Of a stretch of 64,000 nucleotides of DNA, positions 24,376-33,549 are shown one piece after another (within the stretch, counting starts at the first letter, position 1; each line of letters opens with the position of its first letter). Source of the DNA: Flavobacterium pisciphilum (GTDB lineage: Bacteria; Bacteroidota; Bacteroidia; Flavobacteriales; Flavobacteriaceae); assembly GCF_020905345.1 (NCBI RefSeq), contig NZ_JAJJMO010000001.1:2914001-2978000 (forward strand). The letters are read 5' to 3'. Below the pieces are notes generated by a model. The model ran no database searches and was not told the origin of the DNA. It saw only the letters and a list, made by a program, of their open reading frames with translations. The position numbers and the translations under genes were made by a program.

Positions 24376-27300
24376 TTTTTTTTAAAATATTCTTGAACCT
24401 TTTGATTAAAATTCGAGCGCAAAGGTAATGATTGTCTATTTAAAATCTCTATGCTATTTAAATAATCTGATAATGACGTTGGCAACGCATTCGATTGATT
24501 ATTAAATTCTTTCCTATTTGTTTCAGATTGTCGCTTGTTCTCTTGACCTTGTTCTTGAACAGCCGTATTCAACTTTAATAATTCTTGCTGAATATTTAAT
24601 ATACGCTGTAAATTTTCATTCTTAAATCCCTTATTCAAAAGTTGTTTTTCCAACTGTTTCATTTGTTCTAAAGTCTTTTGACCATTCGGACCAAGTCCTT
24701 GTTTTTCTAATTCCTTTTGTAAAGCTTCCCTAAGACGAACCTGCTCTTTATAAATTTCCATTATTTCTTGAGCGTTACCTTCACCATCATCACCGCTCTC
24801 GCCAGAAGTTCCTTTACCACCAGACTTAGAATCTTTACCATCTTTACCGTTTTTACCTTGACCCGGCTCCTGCCCTTTCTGCATTCCTTCCTTCATTTTC
24901 TTCCCTAATCCTTCTTGCTTTTTCATAATATCGGGTAATTGCATACCTTCACCTTGACCTGGTTTAGGTTCGCCCGAACTAGGATTGGCCATAGCCATTT
25001 GCATATTACTTAACAAGTCGCTTAAAAAATCAGCTAGTTTGTTTGCAGAAGAAACAGCATATTGCTGGTGAGAAACTCCTTTACGAATCTGAACATCAGT
25101 CAAAGTCTCAAGGGCTTTGTCCATATTATATTGAATATTTCCAATTTCTTTAGTAACATCTTCAGCAACTTTAGGGTTACGTAGCGACAAAGCAAACAAG
25201 CTATCATCAATATGTTTGAACTGTAATTTTAAGTTTTGCTGAATCTTTATATTCTTATTGAATACAGAAGAACCTAGTTTCATAGATTTAAACTGTAACA
25301 TAACCGCTTCTTCTGATAATGAAAAAGCCAACAGATTATCTAAAATCTGACGTAACATCTTTACATCTTCTTCTAGTTGCTCCTGCTCTGAAGACTGCAT
25401 TCCTTCTTTCATCTTATCAGCCATCTCTTTCATTTTCTTAGCAGCATTCTTCTGCTTTGGTTTAGCACCAGCACTGTTATTTTTCTTTAATTCATCAGAT
25501 GCTTTCTTTAAATCACTATCAATGTCCTTCTCTTTATTTGAGTCAGTTGGAATTTCCATTGGTGCTTTTAGTGTCTTATTCTCTTCTTTCAAATCCTTTA
25601 AATCCTCTTGAAGTTTATCAAAAGCTTTATTGATTTCATCTTGTTTGTCTGCAGTGTTTTCTTTTTCTTTATTAGAAAGCTGCTCCTGTTTATCGGCTAA
25701 CTTATCTAGTTTATCTTTTAATTGTTCTGCCTTTTTAGCTACATAAAACCTCTTAGTAAGCTCAACTAATTGTTCCAAATTCTTAGATTGGTTCTTTGAA
25801 ATTTGCTTGAACTTATCAATCTTCTCAAACAATTCATCACTCTTGATTTTATCATTTAAGTCTTTAAGTTCATCTAAGAGCTTTTGATTTTTCTCTAAAT
25901 CTTTATCAGCATTATCTAAACGCTTTTGTAGATCATCTATTTTTTGATCTTTCTTTTCTGTCTTGAATTTATCTAAATTCTGATTCATCTTCTCAGCAAA
26001 TTCTTTCATCATTTGGTCTTGTTGTTTCTGACGCTTGATAAAATCATTTACTTTTTGCTGGTCTTTAAATTCTAAATTATTCTTTTCCTTACCTACTTTT
26101 TGAAGCTTTTCTAATTCAGAAATTTGCTTATCCTGACTTTTTAATGACTTAGATAAAGCATTAATATTACTATTTTGTTGTTCTAAATCTTGCTCATGCA
26201 ACTCTTCATTGGTAGCAACTCTATCTGAAAAAACTGAAGACTTTGCACTCTTAAAATTATGTGGTGCATCATTATCAAAAACTTCAAAATAATATTCATA
26301 AGATACTCCTTGCTCTACTGGAAGATTACTTGGGAAAGAAAAAACAAATTGATCGAAAACATTATTCTTAACAGCAATTGTTCCACGTTTGGCAGTGTTA
26401 GGTTTGTTGCGTTCGTAATAGACAATTTGCAATTTTGACAAACCATAATCATCAGACAATTGGCCCAACATATAGTCCTTACCAAGCTTTAAACTATCAG
26501 GCGCTACACTTACATTGATTGTAGGGAACTGATCTTTGATGACAGATAGCTGATAATTGAGTTTTTCGTAGTTTTTAACCTTATTATTAGATGTAAGGAT
26601 TTGATATTCTGTATTTTGACTTATATTTTTTGATAAAACAAAGCTATTATCAGCTTTAACAAAAGGAATTAACGAATTAGCTTCTTTCCAATCTACATTT
26701 TGAGTAGATTTTGTATTCATTTTCCATGTTACTCGAGTTCCTTCAGGTAAGATTGCATTACCTGTTCCATTAATAGTTTCACTTTTTTTATTTAAATAAG
26801 AAGGAAAGTTTAATTGCATTTCAAAATTTGCAATCGATGGAACTGTAATAACTTTCAATTCATAAGTAGGAGATGTAACTTGATTACCCTCTACATAGAA
26901 TTCAATATTTGAAATAGGCTTTTCTATCTTGAATTCAAACACACCTGGTTTAGTCGATTCCATAAAATAACTTTCGTTTTCAATATGAATCATAACATTC
27001 TCAGGAATCACTTTACCCTCTGATTCTACTTGAAGGATGAAGTCTTTATTTTGTTCCGTTTGTAAATTAGAATTTATGACAACAAATTTAAAAGGAGCTG
27101 GTGGTAAAAAAGCAGCATTAAAATGCACTACCCTATTTAAACTTTGAGAAAGAATATTAGTGTTTCCAGAGATATAAAAAACTAAAAAGAACAAAATAGG
27201 AATTAAAGCTAAAGGCAAATATTTCTTATTTGCACCAAAGTTAATGGCATTACTAAATGGAATTGGTTGCAGTGAATTTGCTTTTTGCTCAATAGAAGCC

Positions 27301-27683
27301 AACATTAATTCAGAGTTTTCTATGGTAGAAGCTGTAGCAGAGAGCTGCAAAAAGTTAGTTAGTTTATCATTTACTTCCGTGAAATGATTCCCAATAATAG
27401 CCGAAGCCTCATTGTAATCTATCCCCTTTTGAAGTTTGAATAACTTAAAAAGCGGAAACATAATAAAACGAAACAACAAGAATACTTCCACACAAACAAA
27501 AGCACAGAATAAAAGTGTTCTTCCTAATGGCTTCAACCAAAGAAAATATTCAATGAAGATGGTAAATAAAAAATACAACAATCCAAATCCAGTGAAAAGA
27601 AGCAAGCCTCTTATCAATTCATTGGTGTAATATTTCTTTATAAAATCTTCTAACTTTTGATATATGAATGGAACTGTTTTCAA
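24372..27683 (-). CDS. Large membrane-anchored coiled-coil protein (DUF4175 family)
   Basis: A 1103-residue protein. The N-terminal part has two membrane helices (about residues 25-70) and another near 155-170 (LPLALIPILFFLVFYISG). A beta-rich extracytoplasmic-looking region follows (about 190-490). Then comes a very long Lys/Glu/Gln coiled coil (about 500-750), a helical block (about 755-890), a Gly/Lys/Gln-rich low-complexity stretch (about 900-970) and a C-terminal helical region. The architecture matches the DUF4175 family of Bacteroidota, whose role is not established. It overlaps ybeY by 4 bp. Its start lies 165 bp from gltX, which is divergent. Confidence 0.75.
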   Translation of the reverse strand: MKTVPFIYQKLEDFIKKYYTNELIRGLLLFTGFGLLYFLFTIFIEYFLWLKPLGRTLLFCAFVCVEVFLLFRFIMFPLFKLFKLQKGIDYNEASAIIGNHFTEVNDKLTNFLQLSATASTIENSELMLASIEQKANSLQPIPFSNAINFGANKKYLPLALIPILFFLVFYISGNTNILSQSLNRVVHFNAAFLPPAPFKFVVINSNLQTEQNKDFILQVESEGKVIPENVMIHIENESYFMESTKPGVFEFKIEKPISNIEFYVEGNQVTSPTYELKVITVPSIANFEMQLNFPSYLNKKSETINGTGNAILPEGTRVTWKMNTKSTQNVDWKEANSLIPFVKADNSFVLSKNISQNTEYQILTSNNKVKNYEKLNYQLSVIKDQFPTINVSVAPDSLKLGKDYMLGQLSDDYGLSKLQIVYYERNKPNTAKRGTIAVKNNVFDQFVFSFPSNLPVEQGVSYEYYFEVFDNDAPHNFKSAKSSVFSDRVATNEELHEQDLEQQNSNINALSKSLKSQDKQISELEKLQKVGKEKNNLEFKDQQKVNDFIKRQKQQDQMMKEFAEKMNQNLDKFKTEKKDQKIDDLQKRLDNADKDLEKNQKLLDELKDLNDKIKSDELFEKIDKFKQISKNQSKNLEQLVELTKRFYVAKKAEQLKDKLDKLADKQEQLSNKEKENTADKQDEINKAFDKLQEDLKDLKEENKTLKAPMEIPTDSNKEKDIDSDLKKASDELKKNNSAGAKPKQKNAAKKMKEMADKMKEGMQSSEQEQLEEDVKMLRQILDNLLAFSLSEEAVMLQFKSMKLGSSVFNKNIKIQQNLKLQFKHIDDSLFALSLRNPKVAEDVTKEIGNIQYNMDKALETLTDVQIRKGVSHQQYAVSSANKLADFLSDLLSNMQMAMANPSSGEPKPGQGEGMQLPDIMKKQEGLGKKMKEGMQKGQEPGQGKNGKDGKDSKSGGKGTSGESGDDGEGNAQEIMEIYKEQVRLREALQKELEKQGLGPNGQKTLEQMKQLEKQLLNKGFKNENLQRILNIQQELLKLNTAVQEQGQENKRQSETNRKEFNNQSNALPTSLSDYLNSIEILNRQSLPLRSNFNQKVQEYFKKK

Positions 27684-27822
27684 AATAGTAATCTGTTTTA
27701 CTTATAACCCATAAAAGTACTAATTTTAATTAGAAAATGAATAATTAGAAAATTGGCCAAATAAGCTATAAACAACACATTATCCCTATAGCTATCCTAT
27801 TCTAACTTTATAATTAGAGTTG

Positions 27823-27830
27823 TATCTTTG
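27823..27830 (+). promoter_or_regulatory. -7 element for gltX
   Basis: TATCTTTG matches TAnnTTTG, 18 bases before the ATG at 27848. Confidence 0.55.
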
Positions 27831-27847
27831 CATCAAAATTTATAAAA

Positions 27848-29353
27848 ATGTCAAAACAAGTTCGTGTGCGTTTTGCACCAAGTCCAACTGGACCTTTACA
27901 TATAGGCGGTGTTCGTACTGCATTATTTAATTATTTGTTTGCCAAAAAAAACAATGGAGTTTTTTACTTGCGTATTGAAGATACCGACCAAACTCGTTTT
28001 GTTCCTGGTGCCGAAGAATATATAATGGAAGCATTAGAATGGTTGGGAATTGCTCCTGAAGAAACAGTAGGTAAAAACGAAAAGTTTGGTCCTTACCGTC
28101 AAAGTGATCGTGCAGCATTATACCAACAATATGCTGATCAATTAATAAATTCTGGATGGGCATATTATGCTTTTGATACTCCTGAATCATTAGATGCACA
28201 TAGAAAACAACACGAAGCTGAAGGAAAAACATTTATATACAACCATCACAACCGTGAAAAATTAGATACTTCGTTAGTAATTTCTTCTGAAGAAACTGCT
28301 AAAAGAATTGCAAATGGTGAACATTATGTAATACGTTTTAAAACTCCAGTTAATGAAACGTTGCATTTACAAGATATCATTCGTGGTGAAGTTAAGTTTG
28401 AAACAAACTTATTAGATGATAAAGTTTTATTTAAAAGTGACGGAATGCCAACATACCATTTGGCAAACATTGTAGATGATCATTTGATGGAAACATCACA
28501 TGTAATTCGAGGTGAAGAATGGTTACCATCTATGCCATTACATGTTTTATTATATAGAGCTTTTGGTTGGGATGCACCTGAATTTGCACATTTACCATTA
28601 ATTCTAAAACCTATTGGTAACGGAAAACTATCTAAAAGAGATGGTGATAAACTAGGATTCCCAGTATTCCCATTAGAATGGAAAACTGAAGAAGGTGTTT
28701 CATCTGGTTATAGAGAAAAAGGATTTTTCCCAGAAGCAGTAATTAACTTCCTTGCATTACTTGGTTGGAATGACGGAACGGATAAAGAAATATTTTCATT
28801 AGAAGAATTAGTAGCTGCATTTGATCTGAACAGAGTTCACAAATCAGGAGCTAAATTTGATCCTGAGAAAAACAAATGGTTCAATCACCAACATTTGATA
28901 AAAAGAAGTAACGAAGATTTAGCTAAAGACTTCTCACCTATTCTTGAAGAAAAAGGGATTACAGTTTCTAAAATTGATCTAGTAAAAATCGTTTCGTTAA
29001 TAAAAGAACGTGCACATTTTGTATCGGAATTTTGGGAACTAAGTGATTTCTTTTTTCAAGCACCAACATCTTACGATGAGAAAGCTACCAAAAACTGGAA
29101 AGAAGAAACTCCTGCTTTAATGCAAGAACTAACTTCTGTTCTAGAAAATATTGAAGATTTTACCTCTTTGAATATAGAAACTATAGTGAAAGATTGGATG
29201 ACAAAAAATGAAATAGGAATGGGTAAAGTAATGCAACCTTTCCGATTGAGTTTAGTTGGAGCTTTAAAAGGTCCTCACCTATTTGATATAGTTGAGATGA
29301 TTGGAAAAGAAGAAACAATCTCTAGAATTCAAAAAGCAATAGTAGCTTTATAA
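27848..29353 (+). CDS. gltX: Glutamate--tRNA ligase
   Basis: A class I aminoacyl-tRNA synthetase, 501 residues. The HIGH motif is APSPTGPLHIGGVRTALFN near residue 10, and the KMSKS motif is KLSKRDGDKLG near residue 260. The block RIEDTDQTRFVPG is characteristic of GluRS. A separate GlnRS is encoded at 33550-35667, so this enzyme need not be a non-discriminating GluRS, though a GatCAB route elsewhere cannot be excluded. It is monocistronic, with its own promoter and a strong terminator. Confidence 0.96.
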   Translation: MSKQVRVRFAPSPTGPLHIGGVRTALFNYLFAKKNNGVFYLRIEDTDQTRFVPGAEEYIMEALEWLGIAPEETVGKNEKFGPYRQSDRAALYQQYADQLINSGWAYYAFDTPESLDAHRKQHEAEGKTFIYNHHNREKLDTSLVISSEETAKRIANGEHYVIRFKTPVNETLHLQDIIRGEVKFETNLLDDKVLFKSDGMPTYHLANIVDDHLMETSHVIRGEEWLPSMPLHVLLYRAFGWDAPEFAHLPLILKPIGNGKLSKRDGDKLGFPVFPLEWKTEEGVSSGYREKGFFPEAVINFLALLGWNDGTDKEIFSLEELVAAFDLNRVHKSGAKFDPEKNKWFNHQHLIKRSNEDLAKDFSPILEEKGITVSKIDLVKIVSLIKERAHFVSEFWELSDFFFQAPTSYDEKATKNWKEETPALMQELTSVLENIEDFTSLNIETIVKDWMTKNEIGMGKVMQPFRLSLVGALKGPHLFDIVEMIGKEETISRIQKAIVAL

Positions 29354-29376
29354 ACAAATAAAGACAGCAATCAATA

Positions 29377-29418
29377 AAAGCGTTAAGAACACCTACACAA
29401 GGTATTCTTAACGCTTTT
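29377..29418 (+). terminator. gltX terminator
   Basis: Arms AAAAGCGTTAAGAACACC and GGTATTCTTAACGCTTTT (one mismatch) surround a 6-base loop and are followed by CTATTTT. Confidence 0.85.
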
Positions 29419-29500
29419 CTATTTTAATGAAAACATAACGTATTAAAATGGAAGAAATTTCGTAATTTGACCCTTAATATTTAAACTAAATTTATCAGTT

Positions 29501-30478
29501 ATGAACATTCCAATTATTATTCTTTTAATCTTCGGATTATTTATTTTCCTATCCTCATTCTTTACAGTAAAACAACAGACATCTGTAATTATAGAACGTT
29601 TTGGAAAATTTCTTAGTGTAAGAACTTCAGGTTTACAATTAAAAATACCAATGATTGATAGAATTGCTGGACGAGTAAATCTTAAAATTCAACAGCTTGA
29701 TGTAATCATTGAAACAAAAACTAAAGACAACGTTTTTGTAAAACTTAAAGTATCTGTTCAATTTATGGTCATCAAAGAAACTGTTTATGATGCCTTTTAC
29801 AAATTAGAATACCCACATGATCAAATCACATCTTATGTATTTGATGTAGTTCGTGCAGAAGTTCCAAAATTAAAATTGGATGATGTTTTTGAAAGAAAAG
29901 ATGATATTGCAATTGCAGTAAAAAGAGAATTGAATGAAGCAATGACTACTTATGGATATACAATTATCAATACATTGGTAACTGATATTGATCCAGATAT
30001 CCAAGTTAAAAATGCAATGAACAGAATTAATGCTGCAGATAGAGAAAAAACAGTTGCAGAATTTGAAGCTGAAGCATCTAGAATTAGAATTGTTGCTAAA
30101 GCAAAAGCTGAAGCAGAAAGCAAGAGATTACAAGGTCAAGGTATCGCTGATCAAAGAAGAGAAATTGCGAGAGGTCTTGTAGAAAGTGTTGATGTTTTGA
30201 ATAAAGTTGGTATTAATTCACAAGAAGCCTCTGCTTTAATTGTAGTTACTCAACATTATGATACATTACAAGCTATTGGTGCAGATGCAAATTCTAACTT
30301 AATTTTATTACCAAATTCACCACAAGCGGGAAGTGATATGTTAAACAATATGGTAGCTTCTTTTAGTGCATCAAACCAAGTTGGTGAAATGATGAAGAAA
30401 ACTAATAAAAAAGTTAAACCTGTAATTGAAACAAAACCAGATTATGAAGCACCTGAAGATTCAGAAATAGCACAATAA
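29501..30478 (+). CDS. SPFH/band 7 membrane protein
   Basis: A 325-residue protein with one N-terminal membrane helix (residues 3-22), then an SPFH domain starting TVKQQTSVIIERFGKFLSV and containing GLQLKIPMIDRI and DAFYKLEYPHDQITSYVFD. A helical region with repeated EAEA/KAEAE segments follows (about residues 185-215). Such stomatin/HflC-like proteins oligomerise in membranes and often organise microdomains or proteases. The closest type by eye is the HIR/stomatin-like group rather than FtsH-linked HflC. It stands alone, converging on a small envelope cluster with which it shares a terminator. Confidence 0.85.
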   Translation: MNIPIIILLIFGLFIFLSSFFTVKQQTSVIIERFGKFLSVRTSGLQLKIPMIDRIAGRVNLKIQQLDVIIETKTKDNVFVKLKVSVQFMVIKETVYDAFYKLEYPHDQITSYVFDVVRAEVPKLKLDDVFERKDDIAIAVKRELNEAMTTYGYTIINTLVTDIDPDIQVKNAMNRINAADREKTVAEFEAEASRIRIVAKAKAEAESKRLQGQGIADQRREIARGLVESVDVLNKVGINSQEASALIVVTQHYDTLQAIGADANSNLILLPNSPQAGSDMLNNMVASFSASNQVGEMMKKTNKKVKPVIETKPDYEAPEDSEIAQ

Positions 30479-30494
30479 TAAGAATATAGAAAAT

Positions 30495-30523
30495 AAAAAA
30501 GAGGCTTAATTGCCTCTTTTTTT
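30495..30523. terminator. Bidirectional terminator shared by convergent genes
   Basis: AAAAAAGAGGC and GCCTCTTTTTTT form the stem. It overlaps the stop codon (30506-30508) of the leftward 84-residue gene and serves the SPFH gene on the plus strand. Confidence 0.85.
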
Positions 30524-30760
30524 GTTCATAAACCATCCTATCAAATAAGGGATGGCAGCCTGAATAATTTTTATATAAGAATTTGAAAGTATCGTTTTGT
30601 ATGATCCTAAGAAACCATTTATAATATTTTGTGGTTCTAAAGATTCTTTGGTTTGTTGAACACTTAATACTAACTTTTGATAATTGATCTGTTTTTCTAA
30701 TTTCAGAATTTCTAATTCTCTTTCGATTTCAGCGTAAGATGAGTATTTTTTAGTTTCCAT
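30506..30760 (-). CDS. Small protein of the YtxH/holin-like envelope cluster (possibly DUF6327)
   Basis: An 84-residue product. The N-terminal half is a charged helix (YSSYAEIERELEILKLEKQIN) and the C-terminus is a probable membrane-associated helix (IIQAAIPYLIGWFMN). It resembles small Flavobacterium proteins grouped as DUF6327; this is from memory, not a search. It starts 3 bp after the holin-like gene ends, so the two are one operon. Function is unknown; related clusters are often stress-associated envelope genes. Confidence 0.7.
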   Translation of the reverse strand: METKKYSSYAEIERELEILKLEKQINYQKLVLSVQQTKESLEPQNIINGFLGSYKTILSNSYIKIIQAAIPYLIGWFMNKKRGN

Positions 30761-30763
30761 AAT

Positions 30764-31114
30764 TTAGTCGTTAAAAAAGATTTCTGAAAATTTTTCTAAA
30801 ATTGGTCCTTCTACCATTTTATCTTTTATAAAGAAAATAAGTATCGTTGCTAACAAATACGCCCCTCCTACTATAAGAAAACCAAAAGTATAACTACCCA
30901 AAGCAGCACTAATTGCAAAGGCAGCAGCAACAGATCCAAATAGCATAACCATACTAAAACACAGTAAAATCAAAATAAATTTAAATATTACTGTAGTAGA
31001 TTTCATTGCTACTTTAAAACCCCAAAGTTTATAATAAGCAAGGTGACTATCAACATAAGCTTTAGCCTGATCTTGAATATTCTCGGTATGTTCTTTAAAC
31101 TCTTCAAAAGCCAT
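30764..31114 (-). CDS. Holin-superfamily-III-like membrane protein
   Basis: A 116-residue protein with a helical N-terminus (EEFKEHTENIQDQAKAYVDS) and two membrane helices (about residues 42-69 and 76-97). The layout matches the chromosomal phage-holin-family/Holin-X type proteins of Bacteroidota, which are not tied to a prophage. It is the second gene of a leftward set with a YtxH protein upstream and an 84-residue protein downstream. The holin label reflects fold similarity, and lytic function should not be assumed. Confidence 0.75.
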   Translation of the reverse strand: MAFEEFKEHTENIQDQAKAYVDSHLAYYKLWGFKVAMKSTTVIFKFILILLCFSMVMLFGSVAAAFAISAALGSYTFGFLIVGGAYLLATILIFFIKDKMVEGPILEKFSEIFFND

Positions 31115-31261
31115 AAATAACTATTTTAATTGATTTTGGTAAAAAATACAAAGTACACAATGAGACTAATGTATTGTAATTCTTAAAATTAAATAAATTT
31201 TTTGAAACAATAACTATTAAAGTTCAATGTGTACTTTGGTGATGCCTTAAAAAAAGGCTAT

Positions 31262-31591
31262 TTATTTCTGAAGTTTAGCGTTTTGAGTTTTCAAATCTGC
31301 TAATTTATTTTCAAGAAAAGAAATTACTTCTTCCGTTTTATAACTCATATTTGAAAGTAAGTTTTCATAAGTTCCATCTAAATCTTCTTTGGCATTCAAA
31401 AACTTATCACGTAATTCTTCTGTTGAAGTTTCAAATTTATGCTTTAAATTATGTTTAGCATCGTCGATTCCATGTTTAATACGTCCTCTTGTTTTTGAAC
31501 CTTTATCTGGTGCAAACAAAATTCCAATTCCTGCTCCTATCGCTGCTCCAGTAAGAAGTGCCAATATTGTGTTTCCTGTGTTGTTTGACAT
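31262..31591 (-). CDS. YtxH domain protein
   Basis: A 109-residue protein. The N-terminal glycine-zipper membrane segment (ILALLTGAAIGAGIGILFAP) followed by DKGSKTRGRIKHG is the YtxH signature. The remainder is an amphipathic coiled coil. YtxH proteins are small envelope or general-stress proteins of undefined mechanism. It precedes the holin-like gene with a 147-bp gap, so co-transcription is likely but not certain. Confidence 0.85.
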   Translation of the reverse strand: MSNNTGNTILALLTGAAIGAGIGILFAPDKGSKTRGRIKHGIDDAKHNLKHKFETSTEELRDKFLNAKEDLDGTYENLLSNMSYKTEEVISFLENKLADLKTQNAKLQK

Positions 31592-31673
31592 AACTATAAA
31601 TTTTAAAAGTTGATAATAAAGATAATCAATTTTATATAGATAAAATTCTTATAAATTAATGTTTAATATAATT

Positions 31674-32153
31674 TTAATATACATATGCTATTGCATGATA
31701 CTTTCCATCCGGTTTTTCTACAATGGAAACAAATGGATAACCATTATCAGCAGACTTGGTTTTAATACGTCTTTCTGTATGCTCTTTTAAAGCCAAAGGA
31801 GACTCCCCTTTTGTTTTAGTAGATAAGCCAGTAAAACTTTCAACCTCTTTGAGTCCAATAGTTTGGCTAGGTTTTAAAACCCTTACCGAGCTATAATCCT
31901 TTTTATCAGCAACTACAATTTTTGGAGAAATAGATTCAGATTTAGAACTAGCTTTTTCAGTAAGAGATGAAACCGCATATTTACTAATTGCTAATTGTTC
32001 CTGACTACCATTCAATGAATAGTAAAGAAGATTATTATCTTGCTTTATATAATTAACATCTAATTTTTCTCCATTATGTTTTATAATTTGATGAGTTTGT
32101 GAAAAAGCAAAACTCGTAAATAATAACCCTAATATTAAAAATTTGATTTTCAT
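31674..32153 (-). CDS. Small secreted protein of unknown function
   Basis: A 159-residue product with a signal peptide (MKIKFLILGLLFTSFAFS-QT). The first 45 mature residues look like a small beta-rich module (HQIIKHNGEKLDVNYIKQD, LLYYSLNGSQEQLAISKY). The middle is polar and probably disordered, and the C-terminus is YPFVSIVEKPDGKYHAIAYVY. No family was recognised. It lies at the edge of a long non-coding repeat region, on its promoter side. Confidence 0.6.
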   Translation of the reverse strand: MKIKFLILGLLFTSFAFSQTHQIIKHNGEKLDVNYIKQDNNLLYYSLNGSQEQLAISKYAVSSLTEKASSKSESISPKIVVADKKDYSSVRVLKPSQTIGLKEVESFTGLSTKTKGESPLALKEHTERRIKTKSADNGYPFVSIVEKPDGKYHAIAYVY

Positions 32154-32511
32154 AATTTCTGATTTTAAGTTTAACTTAATAATTAAACCTTCTTAAGCAG
32201 ATTTTAAAAATGAAATAAACAATTTGAAAATAATCAAAAAATCAATTTAGGTGATTTTGGTACTTATGAAGTAAAATTGAAAAACACTTAAATAAAAGTA
32301 TTATCAAAACTAAATCACAATCAAAATACAAACGATAAATTAATATTTAAAATTCCATCTAAAACTATTCAAAAACTAAAATTTGCATAAAATCAAATTT
32401 TAAGATTTAAGAAATAATTTTATAATCATAGCCCACTCCATTTTTATTCCAAAATGAATAAATTCATTTTTTAAAAATTTGCTAAATTGGCTTTTCATAA
32501 AAATAATACAT
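32154..32511. other. AT-rich non-coding region upstream of the repeat units
   Basis: About 360 bases with stops in all frames. It presumably holds the promoter of the leftward 159-residue gene. Weak resemblance to the second half of the downstream 394-bp unit suggests a further, badly decayed copy, but this is not secure. Confidence 0.4.
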
Positions 32512-33503
32512 TTATAAAGATTTTTGTGTTAACAACGCGTTAAACCACCCTAAATTTTACTAAAAATTAAAATAAAGCGTTTTGTTAGACCATCTTTATA
32601 AAACCAACAATAGAGTTATCTCTTTTTAAATATTGTCTTAAAATTAAGATATGAAAGCTGTTTTTAATCTATAAAAGCTATAATTTTTAATATAATAATA
32701 GTTATTATAAATAATAAAATAAAACATAGTTAATCAAAATTATAATAATTTAAATTGATACTTAATTGCTATTGATTTTTATCAAGAATATGCTCTTCAT
32801 AATAAAATTGAAGAAAGCGAAATAGCCCAATAATAAAAATTGATATAATTTTTCAACTTGGATTAATTTTATCAATTTGATTGATAAAACAACTGAAAAG
32901 CTATACTTATAAACATTTCAGTGTTGACAAGCACAAAAAAGGGATAGAATCAGGCTAAAAATCAAAATAAAGAGTTCTATTGAATTATATTTATAAAACT
33001 AATAAAGTAGTCATCTTAATTTAAATAACTTCTTAAAATCAATATATGAAAACCTTTTTTAATCTATAAAAACTATAATGTTTTAAATATTAATAGTTTT
33101 TATAAATAATAGAATAAAACTTAATTAATAAGTATTTAAATAATTTAAATTTATACTTATTATTATCCATTTTTATGAAGAATATCTTCTTCGTAATAAA
33201 AGTGAAAAAGGCAAAATCCTTAAGTAATAAAATTGGTAGAATTTTTTAACTTAAATTAATTTAATCAATCAAATTAATAAAAATGGTTATGAAACTGTAC
33301 TTATAAACATTTCAATGTTGACAACAGCAAAAAGGATATCAAATCAGGTCAAAACTAAAATAAAGATCGCTAATCAACCATTTAATTAAAAACATAAATT
33401 ATATCGTCTGATTTTAAAAAACACCTTAAAATCAATTTATGAAAGCTGATTTTAATATATTAAAACTATTGTTTTTAATATATTAATAGAAAATTTAAAT
33501 AAT
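32512..33503. repeat. Two full and one partial diverged copies of a ~394-bp non-coding unit
   Basis: Unit 1 is 32512-32906, unit 2 is 32907-33300 and a partial unit 3 is 33301-33503. Anchors recur with a constant period: TTATAAACATTTCAxTGTTGACAA-like sequence at 32512, 32907 and 33301, and a block reading AAAAT(C/T)AA..TATGAAA...TTTTTAAT at 32641, 33036 and 33429. Most other positions also align by eye. All frames are closed. An inverted repeat ATAAAAACTAT/ATAGTTTTTAT in unit 2 is partly retained in unit 1. Function is unknown. Confidence 0.8.
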
Positions 33504-33531
33504 AAAAAAAGCGCTTTTTATAAGCGCTTTT
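33504..33531 (-). terminator. glnS terminator
   Basis: On the minus strand AAAAGCGCTTA pairs with AAGCGCTTTT and is followed by a T run. It lies just past the glnS stop at 33550 and forms the right-hand edge of the repeat region. Confidence 0.85.
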
Positions 33532-33549
33532 CGATAATTAAAATTGATG

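Noticed and set aside
30764..31114. Prophage indicated by a holin-like gene (and by ORF6N at 51806)
   Set aside because: No phage structural, replication, lysis or integrase genes are nearby; both families occur widely on Bacteroidota chromosomes outside phages.
32512..33503. Decayed protein-coding repeat
   Set aside because: Stops are dense in every frame of every unit and the conserved blocks do not share a frame, so a non-coding explanation fits better.
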